Shown here: piece after piece, positions 9,492-18,664 of the stretch
Numbering within the stretch: position 1 is the first letter of the stretch
How the letters are laid out: each line of letters begins with the position of its first letter
Assembly: GCF_905175385.1 (NCBI RefSeq)
Contig: NZ_HG992749.1
Location: forward strand, 2,852,001 to 2,916,000
Length of the DNA: 64,000 nucleotides
Source: Vibrio sp. B1FLJ16
Lineage (GTDB): Bacteria > Pseudomonadota > Gammaproteobacteria > Enterobacterales > Vibrionaceae
Direction: 5' to 3'
Program-made: the position numbers and the translations under genes
The notes under the pieces: model-generated
The model's database searches: none
What the model saw: the letters and a program-made list of their open reading frames with translations, nothing else
What the model was told of the DNA's origin: nothing

Positions 9492-10877
9492 ATGACCAGC
9501 GACTTCCGCACTGAAACCGACAGCATGGGAGAGGTAAAAGTCCCCTCGGGTGCGCTCTATCAGGCTCAGACCCAGCGTGCCGTCGAGAATTTCTCAATCA
9601 GTAAACACACCATGCCACATGGATTCATCCATGCCCTAGCACATATCAAACAGACCGCCGCACTGACTAATGCTCAATTGGGATTATTAGAAGGTGACAT
9701 CGCCAACGCGATCGCAGATGCCACGCAAACCATCATCGACGGGCTACATCTGGATCAATTTCCGATAGATGTCTTTCAGACCGGCTCAGGCACCAGCTCA
9801 AACATGAATGCCAATGAAGTGATAGCGAGCCTAGCGGGCGAGATTCTTGGCGGTAAAGTAAGTCCCAATGATCACGTCAATATGGGGCAAAGCAGCAATG
9901 ATGTGGTACCAACGGCAATTCAGGTTAGCAGCTCATTAGCCATTGAAAAGCAGCTGATTCCGGCGCTGACTCATCTTAGCGAGATACTAAGGTCTAAGCA
10001 GGAAACGTTGAAAGATATCGTTAAAACAGGCCGTACTCACCTTATGGATGCCATGCCGGTTACCTTTGCACAGGAGCTCGGCGGATGGCAGTTCCAGATA
10101 GAGCATGCAAAGCAAGCCATTGAGCACACCTTACCCGCAATAAAATCTTTAGCACAAGGAGGCACTGCGGTCGGTACCGGGATCAATGCCGATCCGCGCT
10201 TTGCAGCCCTGTTTGCTGACAATCTTTCACAATCCACACGCGTAGCATTTTCTGCCAGTCAGAACTTCTTTTTTAACCTCAGCAGTCAGGATGCGATCGT
10301 CGCGCTATCCGGACAGCTCAAAACAACAGCAGTAGCGATCATGAAGATCGCTAACGATCTTCGCTGGATGAATTCTGGCCCCTTAGCCGGGCTGGGAGAA
10401 ATTGAACTACAAGGACTTCAGCCAGGCTCTTCGATCATGCCTGGGAAGGTTAACCCAGTTATCCCGGAAGCAGTAGCCATGGCCTGCGCTCAGGTGATTG
10501 GCAATGACACCACAATAACCATTGCGGGCCAGTCCGGAAACTTCCAGCTCAACGTGATGCTGCCGGTCATTGCTCATAATATTCTGGAAAGCATCGATCT
10601 GCTCTCCAACAGTGCTACTGCACTGGCCGACAAAGCGATTGCAACTTTCGAAGTAAGACAGGACAACCTGGATGTTGCCTTAGCGAAGAACCCTATATTA
10701 GTCACTGCGCTGAATCCGGTTATCGGATACTCAAAAGCCGCTGAAATCGCCAAAAAAGCCTATAAACAGGGACGGGCAATCATTGATATCGCCGAAGAAG
10801 ATACTGACTTAGACCGAGCGACGTTAGAAAGACTGCTCAATCCGGCCCACCTGACTCGGGGTGGAGTGGCTGAATAA
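9492..10877 (+). CDS. fumC: Class II fumarate hydratase
   Basis: The protein is 461 residues when started at ATG 9492, which has a perfect AAAGGAG ribosome binding site. The frame runs upstream to 9453, but that extension is not conserved-looking. The superfamily signature GSSIMPGKVN is at 312-321, and TGSGTSSNMNANEV near 100 and GRTHLMDAMP near 185 form the other active-site loops. FumC is the iron-independent fumarase of the TCA cycle, interconverting fumarate and malate. With aspA and dcuA in the same window, fumarate metabolism is well represented. It converges on the crbS-like gene across a shared bidirectional terminator. Confidence 0.95.
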   Translation: MTSDFRTETDSMGEVKVPSGALYQAQTQRAVENFSISKHTMPHGFIHALAHIKQTAALTNAQLGLLEGDIANAIADATQTIIDGLHLDQFPIDVFQTGSGTSSNMNANEVIASLAGEILGGKVSPNDHVNMGQSSNDVVPTAIQVSSSLAIEKQLIPALTHLSEILRSKQETLKDIVKTGRTHLMDAMPVTFAQELGGWQFQIEHAKQAIEHTLPAIKSLAQGGTAVGTGINADPRFAALFADNLSQSTRVAFSASQNFFFNLSSQDAIVALSGQLKTTAVAIMKIANDLRWMNSGPLAGLGEIELQGLQPGSSIMPGKVNPVIPEAVAMACAQVIGNDTTITIAGQSGNFQLNVMLPVIAHNILESIDLLSNSATALADKAIATFEVRQDNLDVALAKNPILVTALNPVIGYSKAAEIAKKAYKQGRAIIDIAEEDTDLDRATLERLLNPAHLTRGGVAE

Positions 10878-10890
10878 ACAGATAAAAGTC

Positions 10891-10918
10891 AAAGAGACCT
10901 CCAGCTGGAGGTCTCTTT
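10891..10918. terminator. Bidirectional terminator between fumC and the crbS-like gene
   Basis: AAAGAGACCTCCAG and CTGGAGGTCTCTTT make a perfect 28-bp palindrome with A and T ends, so it can stop transcription from both convergent genes. Confidence 0.85.
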
Positions 10919-10962
10919 CTAACTAACAACGGCTAATTATCAGTTCAGCTAGCCATCAAGCG

Positions 10963-13900
10963 CTACGCAACCCGGTTTAACACCGAACGCAGCTTCAATG
11001 GTTTAACTGGTTTAGCGATAAAACTGAATCCGTTCGCCTTAATTCCGTCAAGCATATCATCGGTACGGTCTGCACTGATGATCACCCCCTCAAAGCCATT
11101 ACCTAAACGCAGGCGGCACTGTTGCAACACTTCTAACCCGGTACGTCCGTTATCCAGACGGTAGTCTGAGAAGATAACGTCAGGCACCCAGCCATCTTCC
11201 AGTGTCTGCAGACTCTCCACCAGATCGGTCGCTACGCGCGTATCACAACCCCAGCGTGAAAGAAGGTTTTCCATACCGACCAAAATATCTGGCTCATTAT
11301 CAACACACAGGATTTTCAGGTGGCACAGCTCAGACTGAGGGCTGCTTTGTATCTTAGCAGGAGCCACCTGTATGCGTTCCGCTTTGTCGAGCGTAATAGA
11401 GAAGACGCTGCCTTTACCATGCCAAGAGCGCATAGAGATTTCATGCCCCAGCACTTGGGCGATGCCTTTCGATATCGCAAGCCCAAGCCCTAAGCCCTGA
11501 TCTGAACGTACTTGAGAGCCGCGGTTAAACTCTTCGAATATCTCCTGCTGTTTTTCTTCTTCAATGCCCATACCGTTGTCCCAGACATCAATACGTACGC
11601 GTCCCTTAACCCGGCGTACACCCAAAGCAACTTTGCCATTTGGGCTATAGCGGAACGCATTGGTAAGAAAGTTCTGCACGACCCGGCGCAGAAGTTTCGG
11701 GTCTGAATTGACCGTCAGTGAGGATGGGATCATGGTGAACTCTATACCCTGTTGTCTGGCCAATGCACTGAACTCCGCGTTGAGGTTGGCCAGTACATCA
11801 TTGACTGCGAAGCCACAGACATGAACCTCAAGTTTACCCGACTCAAGACGGGAAATATCCAGTAAATCGCCAATGAGATCTTCTGCAGCACCCAAAGCAC
11901 TTTCAATATGGGAAGAGAGCTTTTTCGTCTCATCGTCTTTGGCCACTTCAGAAAGTGAAGAGGCAAATAACCTTGCGGCGTTCAGCGGCTGCATCAGGTC
12001 ATGGCTCACTGCGGCAAGAAAGCGTGACTTTGATTTCGACTCCAGATCTGAACGCTGCGTCGCGGACACTAGCTGCTTGTTAAGTTGTTCAAGCTCACGG
12101 GTACGAAGCCGTACACGCTCTTCCAGAGTCTCGTTCGCCTCTTTCAGTGCCTGCTCTGCATCGCGGAAAACAGTGATGTCAGTAAAACTCATTACAAAGC
12201 CACCGCCCGGCATAGGGTTACCCTGAACTTCAATCACACGTCCGTCTGGACGAACACGGGATGAAGTATGACGGGTGCCTTGCTCAAGGTGGTAAACCCG
12301 GCGTCTTACATGGTCTTCCGGATCGCCCGGGCCACAGAGCCCCTGCTCGGCATTATGACGGATCACGTCCGCAATCGGACGGCCAACCTGAATTAACCCG
12401 GGCGGGAACTCAAACAACTCCAGGTAACGCTGGTTCCATGCCACCAGCCTCAATTGCTTGTCGACCACGGCAATCCCCTGACCGATGTGTTCAATAGCTC
12501 CCTGCAGTAACCCTCGGCTGAAATCATACAGCTCAGAGGCTTCATCAACGATAGTCGCGACTTCTTCCAGCTGCATGTTTCTTCCTTGCAACGCAGAAGT
12601 AAGTACTAACTTTGCAGAAGAGGCACCAAACACACCAGCCAGAACGCGCTCGGTGTGCCGGATCAACGAGGACGGCGCTTGCTGATTTGGCATCAGCTCT
12701 TCACGTTGCTGGCTCCAGAAAGCCTGAAAAGCCACCTTAACCCGAGAACGACCGACAAAACGTGAAGCAAGCATCTCAAGCTCAGCAACCGTCACACGGC
12801 TCTGATACAGGCTCATGTTTTCGCTTTCCGGCAACGGCGTACCGACGAAAGACGCCGATTGTAAGCGCTCACTTAAGCTCGGGCGCGTAACCATAGAAAT
12901 CAAGACAAAACAGATCGTATTCGCCGCCACACTGAGAATCATCCCCCAGTCTGAAATCGCAATATTAAACTGGGACAACATTTCTGGTGGCGTGATAAGC
13001 CAAATCAGGAAGTTACTGCTGGCGTTGCCCGCCAGCATATCGGTCTGACTCATTAGCGTGATTAACCACAGAGTAAAACCAACCGCCAGACCGACATAAA
13101 CCCCTTTCTTGTTGCCCTGACGCCAGTACATCCCGCCTATCAGTGCCGGAGCAAACTGAGTGATGGCCGCAAAGGAAAGAAAGCCTATGGCAGAGAGTGA
13201 GTGGATACTATCAAGTGCCTGATAGAAGCCCCATGCACCAATCAGTAAAATCAGAATCAGTGCACGACGAATACGCAGCAGTAGCTGAGAAAAGTGCTGG
13301 TGATTACGCTGCGACAGACGCATACGACGCAAAAGCAGTGGCATCGCCAGATCATTAGAGACCATGATAGCTAGTGCGATAGTCGAGACAATCACCATGC
13401 CGCTTGCTGCCGAAGTACCGCCAAGGAAAGCCAGTAATGCAATCTCACTGGCACCAACCGCCATCGGTACACTGATTACATAGGTATCCGGTGATGCGCC
13501 ACTCAGCAGTCCTTGCCCTACCCATGCGATAGGCAATACAAAAATACCCATTAAGATCAGATAAAGCGGAAACAGCCAGCGGGCAACATGCAGATCCTGA
13601 GCGCGTTCGTTTTCAACCACCATGGTGTGAAACTGACGCGGCAGACAGACGATTGCCAGCATGGTGAGTACAGTATGAATCAGTATGGTCGGAATGTTTG
13701 GCGGCTGATAGGTTTGTGTAGCGATGTCGACCAGGCTGAGGTTTTCTGCGCTCATCGCCAGCCAGACGATAAATACACCAACGACTAAAAACGCCATCAG
13801 TTTAATGATCGACTCAAAGGCTATCGCCATCATCATACCGCGATGATGCTCGGTATTATCAATATGGCGCGTGCCAAACAAAATGGTAAAGATAGCCAGT

Positions 13901-14394
13901 GCCATCACCACGAACCAGGACACGCTGTCGTTCTGATAACCAAAGTCCGTCGCGAGTTCAGGGGCAATGATTTCCAGCCCCATGGTAATACCACGCAGCT
14001 GCAAAGCGATATAAGGCAGTATGCCGGCAACAGCAATGAGAGTAACCGCGACTGCTAAACCTTGCGATTTTCCGTAACGTGCGCCGATGAAATCCGCAAT
14101 GGACGTGATGTGCTCCCGCTTAGCAATCAGGATAAGTCTGGCCAGCATCCGCCAGCCAAGGGTAAAGACCAGAATCGGAGCGATATAGATGGGTAAGAAA
14201 GACCACGGATTACTACTCGCCTGACCAACGGTGCCGTAGAAGGTCCAGGAGGTACAATACACAGCGATAGACAAGCTGTAGATCCAGGGCCGCCACTTCG
14301 CCAGCCACTTTCTCTGATTATCTCCGTACCAGGCGATTATAAACAGGGCTCCCAGGTACGCCAAAGAAACGGGAACCACCAGCCATCCTTGCAT
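10963..14394 (-). CDS. crbS: Hybrid sensor histidine kinase, CrbS-like
   Basis: An 1143-residue hybrid kinase. Residues 1 to about 500 form a 13-helix Na+/solute symporter-like domain, fused to a cytoplasmic part. That part has a linker of the STAC type (about 520-610), a PAS domain (about 630-740, GIAVVDKQLRLVAWNQRY), a coiled coil, a HisKA domain with phospho-acceptor His at about 797 (AAVSHDLMQPLN), a HATPase domain (N-box near 915) and a C-terminal receiver (ILCVDNEPD near 1027, phospho-acceptor Asp near 1075 in FSDYRLD). This matches CrbS, the kinase of the acetate switch controlling acs. Its partner is likely the crbR-like regulator about 7 kb away on the other strand. An AAGGAT ribosome binding site precedes the ATG. 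Confidence 0.9.
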   Translation of the reverse strand: MQGWLVVPVSLAYLGALFIIAWYGDNQRKWLAKWRPWIYSLSIAVYCTSWTFYGTVGQASSNPWSFLPIYIAPILVFTLGWRMLARLILIAKREHITSIADFIGARYGKSQGLAVAVTLIAVAGILPYIALQLRGITMGLEIIAPELATDFGYQNDSVSWFVVMALAIFTILFGTRHIDNTEHHRGMMMAIAFESIIKLMAFLVVGVFIVWLAMSAENLSLVDIATQTYQPPNIPTILIHTVLTMLAIVCLPRQFHTMVVENERAQDLHVARWLFPLYLILMGIFVLPIAWVGQGLLSGASPDTYVISVPMAVGASEIALLAFLGGTSAASGMVIVSTIALAIMVSNDLAMPLLLRRMRLSQRNHQHFSQLLLRIRRALILILLIGAWGFYQALDSIHSLSAIGFLSFAAITQFAPALIGGMYWRQGNKKGVYVGLAVGFTLWLITLMSQTDMLAGNASSNFLIWLITPPEMLSQFNIAISDWGMILSVAANTICFVLISMVTRPSLSERLQSASFVGTPLPESENMSLYQSRVTVAELEMLASRFVGRSRVKVAFQAFWSQQREELMPNQQAPSSLIRHTERVLAGVFGASSAKLVLTSALQGRNMQLEEVATIVDEASELYDFSRGLLQGAIEHIGQGIAVVDKQLRLVAWNQRYLELFEFPPGLIQVGRPIADVIRHNAEQGLCGPGDPEDHVRRRVYHLEQGTRHTSSRVRPDGRVIEVQGNPMPGGGFVMSFTDITVFRDAEQALKEANETLEERVRLRTRELEQLNKQLVSATQRSDLESKSKSRFLAAVSHDLMQPLNAARLFASSLSEVAKDDETKKLSSHIESALGAAEDLIGDLLDISRLESGKLEVHVCGFAVNDVLANLNAEFSALARQQGIEFTMIPSSLTVNSDPKLLRRVVQNFLTNAFRYSPNGKVALGVRRVKGRVRIDVWDNGMGIEEEKQQEIFEEFNRGSQVRSDQGLGLGLAISKGIAQVLGHEISMRSWHGKGSVFSITLDKAERIQVAPAKIQSSPQSELCHLKILCVDNEPDILVGMENLLSRWGCDTRVATDLVESLQTLEDGWVPDVIFSDYRLDNGRTGLEVLQQCRLRLGNGFEGVIISADRTDDMLDGIKANGFSFIAKPVKPLKLRSVLNRVA

Positions 14395-14407
14395 CCGATA
14401 TCCTTTC

Positions 14408-14417
14408 TAGACTTTCT
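14408..14417 (-). promoter_or_regulatory. TAGACTTT motif upstream of crbS-like
   Basis: CTAGACTTTC (plus strand) lies 14-23 bp before the crbS-like start, close to the ribosome binding site. It resembles the TTAGACTTTAG sequence upstream of acs. It is short and could be chance. Confidence 0.2.
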
Positions 14418-14432
14418 TATATAAAAAATAAT

Positions 14433-14460
14433 AAAAAACCTCTCCGCGGGGGAGAGGTTT
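14433..14460 (-). terminator. Terminator after the MFS transporter gene
   Basis: On the minus strand AACCTCTCC and GGAGAGGTT form a 9-bp stem followed by TTTTTTATT. It ends the MFS gene just before the crbS-like gene, so the latter needs its own promoter or depends on readthrough. Confidence 0.85.
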
Positions 14461-14485
14461 CATTTAACACTGCTTTTACAACAGA

Positions 14486-14512
14486 GACAAAGGTTAGTTC
14501 TTAACCTTTGTC
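14486..14512 (-). repeat. Perfect 11-bp stem hairpin downstream of the MFS gene
   Basis: GACAAAGGTTA and TAACCTTTGTC are perfect 11-bp arms with a 5-nt loop, 9 nt after the MFS stop. No T tract follows, so it is not a standard terminator. It may protect the mRNA 3' end upstream of the real terminator. Confidence 0.5.
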
Positions 14513-14520
14513 ACAGAAGT

Positions 14521-15711
14521 TTAATTCTGTGTTTCAGGCGCTTTATCAGATAAGTCAATCACATGCTGTGCGGGCTGCTGCGGCTCCAGTTTAATGAACA
14601 ACGCAATTAACCCCATTGCCGCCATAACCCAGAACACAAGAGCACCCCAGTTATCGTAGCCCCAGCCACTGAACACGGTCATCAGCGCGGTAAATGCACC
14701 AAGAGGAATCGCATTATATAAGGCTTGTAGCGCAACCATCTTGTTCTCTTCGGAGTTCTGAATGTACTGAATCGCAGCAATGTGCGCCGCTGCAAAGGTC
14801 ACACCATGCAGCAACTGTACGACGACCAGAGCCAAAATGGACGTAGTGCTGGCCGTAATCCCCCAACGCATCATCACACCACCGGCAGCAATGACAAACA
14901 AGGTACGCAGTGACCAGCCGGCAAACAGACGCTTACTCAATGCAAATACCGCAACTTCAGCCGCCACACCTAAACTCCACAGGTAGCCAATCACATCTTC
15001 AGAGTGTCCTGCGGATTTCCAGTGGATGGCACTAAAGCCATAGTACGCCGCGTGACTGCCCTGTATTAAAGAAACCAACAATAAAAATTTGAGTACCGGT
15101 TTATCAGATAACAATGAAGATAATTTAGGACGCTGCGCATGCTGACCATTAAGGGTAACCGGCATAGGATCGGTCTTTCGCATCGCGAACGACAAAGCAA
15201 CAAGTAAGCCCGCCATTGCGGTATAAAGAATCATATCCGCACCAAACTCAGCAACTAAATATCCGACAACGGTTGAACCACCGATAAACGCTACCGAGCC
15301 CCATAAACGCGTACGCCCGTAATCGAGCACTTTTAACCGCGCGTAGTAATTAGCCATCGCGTCGGAGAGCGGAATGATAGGGCCGCAACATAAGTTAAAT
15401 AGCACGGTTGCTAACGCCATTAACCAGAAGTTACCACCGGTAAAAAAATGGAATCCGACAAAAATAAGACCGGCGAAACTTAACCAGCGTAACGCTGGCA
15501 TCAAACGTTCAACTTTATGAATGCGCGGGGTAATCACTATGTTGGCAATGCAACGTGTTGCCAGCCCCAAGCCAACTAATAAACCAATGTCGGTTGGCGA
15601 GACGCCCTGCTCTTTAAACCATAACGACCAGAATGGCAGATAGACGCCATACGCAAAAAAGAATCCGAGAAAGTACTGGGATATCCAGCCATACGGAGAA
15701 GGTTTCAACAT
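14521..15711 (-). CDS. MFS transporter, HcaT-like
   Basis: A 396-residue major facilitator with about 12 membrane helices. The N-terminus LKPSPYGWISQYFLGFFFAYGVYLPFWSLWFKEQG and the motif CCGPIIPLSDAMANYYA are typical of the subgroup related to E. coli HcaT (3-phenylpropionate) and nucleoside/sugar MFS carriers. The substrate cannot be read from the sequence, and no aromatic-acid catabolic genes are nearby. The open frame reaches 15774, but ATG 15711 matches the family start and has TAGGA upstream. It is the only gene here between the crbS-like gene and the DUF294 operon without an obvious link to acetate. Confidence 0.8.
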   Translation of the reverse strand: MLKPSPYGWISQYFLGFFFAYGVYLPFWSLWFKEQGVSPTDIGLLVGLGLATRCIANIVITPRIHKVERLMPALRWLSFAGLIFVGFHFFTGGNFWLMALATVLFNLCCGPIIPLSDAMANYYARLKVLDYGRTRLWGSVAFIGGSTVVGYLVAEFGADMILYTAMAGLLVALSFAMRKTDPMPVTLNGQHAQRPKLSSLLSDKPVLKFLLLVSLIQGSHAAYYGFSAIHWKSAGHSEDVIGYLWSLGVAAEVAVFALSKRLFAGWSLRTLFVIAAGGVMMRWGITASTTSILALVVVQLLHGVTFAAAHIAAIQYIQNSEENKMVALQALYNAIPLGAFTALMTVFSGWGYDNWGALVFWVMAAMGLIALFIKLEPQQPAQHVIDLSDKAPETQN

Positions 15712-15862
15712 TACTATTATCCTAAAATGGGAACACCGACGTTCTGAGCGTGGATTATGGATCGCTATGTACAACAGAAAAAGGGAAGAATAGGCAACTT
15801 ACCGTTTCCTCGATGGAATACAAACTTTTCGTGCTTCTTTAATCTAACAATACCGTATCAGG

Positions 15863-15882
15863 TTTAGACCAAAGTCGTCTGG
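15863..15882 (+). promoter_or_regulatory. Candidate CrbR-type site upstream of the DUF294 gene
   Basis: TTTAGACCAAAGTCGTCTGG contains TAGACC next to AAAGTC, with a further GTCT, about 60-80 bp before the DUF294 start. It resembles the site at 6546-6563. Function is inferred from similarity between regions of this window. Confidence 0.35.
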
Positions 15883-15940
15883 CTTAAACAAAGAATTTTG
15901 TCAGACTTAGAATGTGTTCCTACCAAGTTTAGGGTTCTAT

Positions 15941-17767
15941 ATGCCTGATAAATTTAACATGCAATCTCCCCCGTTCGACCGTCTGACCAGTCAGCAGCAA
16001 GCGAGACTGCGCTCGTCCCTTGACGTGGCCTACTATCGAACCCGAGATGTCATTTTATCCAGCGGGCAGACCAATCCTCATTTACACATATTAATCAAAG
16101 GTGCTGTAGAAGAGCGTTCCAAAGACCAAAACGAAGTGTTTGCTCACTATGCCAACGACGATATGTTCGATGTGCGATCTCTTTTTGAAGAAAGTGTGCG
16201 CCATCAATATGTGGCGCTCGAAGACACCCTGTCCTACTTACTGCCAAAAGAAACATTTCTTGAACTCTATAACGAGAACGGGCAATTTGCGGCTTACTTC
16301 GATAACAATCTGTCAAAACGCCAGGAACTGATAGAAACCGCGCAACAACAGCAAAATCTGGCTGAGTTTATTCTGACTAAAGTCGATAAGAGTATTTACC
16401 ATCCTCCGATGGTCCTGACACCGGAAACACCGATCAATGAGGTAACGCGAACCTTAAAAGAAAACGGCATTGATGCGGCATTAGTAAAACTGAACTCAGA
16501 CGATGCACGCCTTGAAAAGTGGCCGTCAGCGCATCCGTATGCCATTGTCACCCGTACCAATATGCTTCACTCTGTGATGCTAGACGGTTACTCCCTCGAT
16601 ACACCAGTCGGTGAGATCGCCAGCTTCCCGGTTTATCATGTCGATGAGGGCGACTTCCTGTTTAACGCCATGATTACGATGACGCGTAACCGAATGAAGC
16701 GCCTGATGGTATGCGATGGCAATCAGGCCATTGGCATGCTGGATATGACCCAGATCCTCAGCGCTTTCTCCACCCACTCCCATGTGCTCACGCTTAGTAT
16801 CGCCAGAGCCAGCAGCGTGGAAGAGCTTGCCCTTGCCTCCAACCGGCAACACCAGCTGGTAGAAAGCCTGGTGAAAAACGGCATCCGTACCCGCTTCATC
16901 ATGGAGCTGATTTCAGCCGTTAACGAGCAAATCATCGAGAAAGCATTCGAGTTAGTCGTGCCTCCAGCTCTGCATGATCACTGCTGTCTGATTGTTTTAG
17001 GCTCAGAAGGTCGCGGGGAACAGATTCTCAAAACCGATCAGGATAATGCCCTGATCATTAAAGACGGCTTCGAATGGTCACAGTGTGAGCAGGTAATGCA
17101 ATCTTTCATTCATACTCTACAGCAATTGGGCTACCCGCTCTGTCCCGGAAAAGTAATGGTCAATAATCCCAAGTGGGTCAACTCACAAACGGAATGGGTC
17201 AAAACTATTGATAGCTGGATTGACAAGGCACAACCAGAACAAATCATGGATCTGGCCATTTTCAGTGATGCCCACGCTGTCGCCGGAAACCGGACACTGC
17301 TTACGCCTGTCGCAGTGCACCTACGGGATACAATGAAAGATCGCATGCTGATCTTATCTGACTTTTCCCGCCCGGCGCTGCAGTTTTCTGTACCACTGAC
17401 GCTGTTTGGTAACGTTAAAACGGCCAAAGACGGCCTGGATATCAAACGAGGCGGCATTTTCCCTATTGTACATGGCATCCGGACTCTCTCTCTTGAATAC
17501 GCGATTGAAGAGAAAAACACCTTTGCCCGTATCGAAGCATTAAGAAACAAACGAATCTTAGAGCCCGAAACTGCCGATAACTTAAACGAGGCTCTCAAAC
17601 TATTCTTTAAGCTTCGCCTGAACCAGCAACTGAATCAGCAGGATGCGCTCAACAATATCGACATCAAACAACTCGATAGAACCGAGCGTGACTTGCTTCG
17701 CCACAGCCTGCATGTGGTGAAAAAATTTAAGCAGTTTTTAGGCTTCCACTACCAGATCCGTGATTAA
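15941..17767 (+). CDS. DUF294 nucleotidyltransferase with cNMP-like and CBS domains
   Basis: A 608-residue soluble protein. The N-terminal part (about 10-130) looks like a degenerate cyclic-nucleotide-binding fold. A CBS-domain pair follows at about 150-275 (MVLTPETPINEVTRTLKENGIDAALV, MKRLMVCDGNQAIGMLDM). The DUF294 nucleotidyltransferase has GSEGRGEQ at about 354 and TDQDNALI after it, the expected glycine motif and acidic metal ligands, followed by the DUF294 C-terminal helical domain. The target of the transferase is not known. The gene is 30 bp upstream of a DnaQ-like exonuclease, and the pair is followed by acs; inclusion in the acetate-switch locus suggests a signalling role. ATG 15941 is preferred to GTG 15914. 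Confidence 0.85.
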   Translation: MPDKFNMQSPPFDRLTSQQQARLRSSLDVAYYRTRDVILSSGQTNPHLHILIKGAVEERSKDQNEVFAHYANDDMFDVRSLFEESVRHQYVALEDTLSYLLPKETFLELYNENGQFAAYFDNNLSKRQELIETAQQQQNLAEFILTKVDKSIYHPPMVLTPETPINEVTRTLKENGIDAALVKLNSDDARLEKWPSAHPYAIVTRTNMLHSVMLDGYSLDTPVGEIASFPVYHVDEGDFLFNAMITMTRNRMKRLMVCDGNQAIGMLDMTQILSAFSTHSHVLTLSIARASSVEELALASNRQHQLVESLVKNGIRTRFIMELISAVNEQIIEKAFELVVPPALHDHCCLIVLGSEGRGEQILKTDQDNALIIKDGFEWSQCEQVMQSFIHTLQQLGYPLCPGKVMVNNPKWVNSQTEWVKTIDSWIDKAQPEQIMDLAIFSDAHAVAGNRTLLTPVAVHLRDTMKDRMLILSDFSRPALQFSVPLTLFGNVKTAKDGLDIKRGGIFPIVHGIRTLSLEYAIEEKNTFARIEALRNKRILEPETADNLNEALKLFFKLRLNQQLNQQDALNNIDIKQLDRTERDLLRHSLHVVKKFKQFLGFHYQIRD

Positions 17768-17797
17768 GCCGGGTGAGTCGAACGAGAGGTATCAAAG

Positions 17798-18427
17798 ATG
17801 AACTGGCTACAACGTAAATACTGGCATCACAGACTGAAAGGCTCGCCTTATCAGTCTCTGTTCGGTGCTCCGGATAAAACCGAGCTGGTTTCTCTTGACT
17901 GCGAAACCACCAGCTTAGACCCAAGCCGCGCGGAACTGGTCACCATAGCGGCAACTAAAATCATTGATAACCGCATCATCACCAGTCGGCCGTTCGAAGT
18001 GCATCTGCGCGCGCCGCAATCGCTTGATTCCGGTTCGGTGAAAATCCATAAAATTCGCCATCAGGATTTGGTCGACGGACTGAGTGAAAAGGATGCTCTG
18101 GTGAAACTGCTCGATTTCATCGGCAACCGGCCTTTAGTCGGTTATCACATTCGCTACGATAAAAAAATACTGGACCTAGCCTGCCAGAGGCAACTTGGTT
18201 TTCCTCTGCCGAACCCCTTGATTGAAGTGAGCCAGATATATCATGACAAACTGGAACGACATTTACCCAATGCCTATTTCGACTTAAGTCTGGAGGCAAT
18301 TTGCAAGCATCTTGAGCTGCCGATTCAGGACAAACATGATGCACTGCAAGATGCGATTTCCGCCGCACTGGTCTTTGTACGCTTAACCAAGGGCGATTTA
18401 CCGAATCTCACTGCTCCAAATACTTAA
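17798..18427 (+). CDS. DnaQ-like 3'-5' exonuclease
   Basis: A 209-residue DEDDh-type exonuclease domain protein. The motifs are LDCETTSLDP (Asp-Glu metal ligands, near residue 33), GYHIRYDKKILD (motif II, near 110) and HDALQDAISAAL (His-Asp, near 180). It resembles the epsilon subunit family but lacks the epsilon C-terminal polymerase-binding tail and is not next to rnhA, so it is unlikely to be the replicative proofreader. It follows the DUF294 gene by 30 bp, so co-transcription is likely. Substrate could be DNA, RNA or a small nucleotide. Confidence 0.85.
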   Translation: MNWLQRKYWHHRLKGSPYQSLFGAPDKTELVSLDCETTSLDPSRAELVTIAATKIIDNRIITSRPFEVHLRAPQSLDSGSVKIHKIRHQDLVDGLSEKDALVKLLDFIGNRPLVGYHIRYDKKILDLACQRQLGFPLPNPLIEVSQIYHDKLERHLPNAYFDLSLEAICKHLELPIQDKHDALQDAISAALVFVRLTKGDLPNLTAPNT

Positions 18428-18664
18428 AGCCTGTTGACCTGGCTCCCATAATTACTTTTATTTCAGACATTTTCAGGTAGCTTCCTCTCTCTCATCCTAA
18501 AGTCTAATTGTGGAAACACGCGCTGTGACGGACAGTTATAGGCACAAGGTCGTTGCTGAGATAACTGCCTGTTTAAAACGAGTTAACAGCCCTGCACAGT
18601 AAAGGTTCAAAGTCTTATGCAGATTAGTGTAAGGCTGAGAAATTAAGGCACAAGGAGAGAAGCC
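18428..18664 (+). promoter_or_regulatory. acs upstream region with AAAGTCTAA motif
   Basis: This 237-bp gap carries CCTAAAGTCTAAT at 18496-18508, whose reverse complement ATTAGACTTTAGG resembles the TTAGACC sites at 6546 and 15863. A Crp-like half site (CTGTGACGG) is near 18523. AAGGAGAGAAGCC supplies the acs ribosome binding site. No terminator separates the exonuclease gene from acs, so readthrough into acs is possible. Confidence 0.45.
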
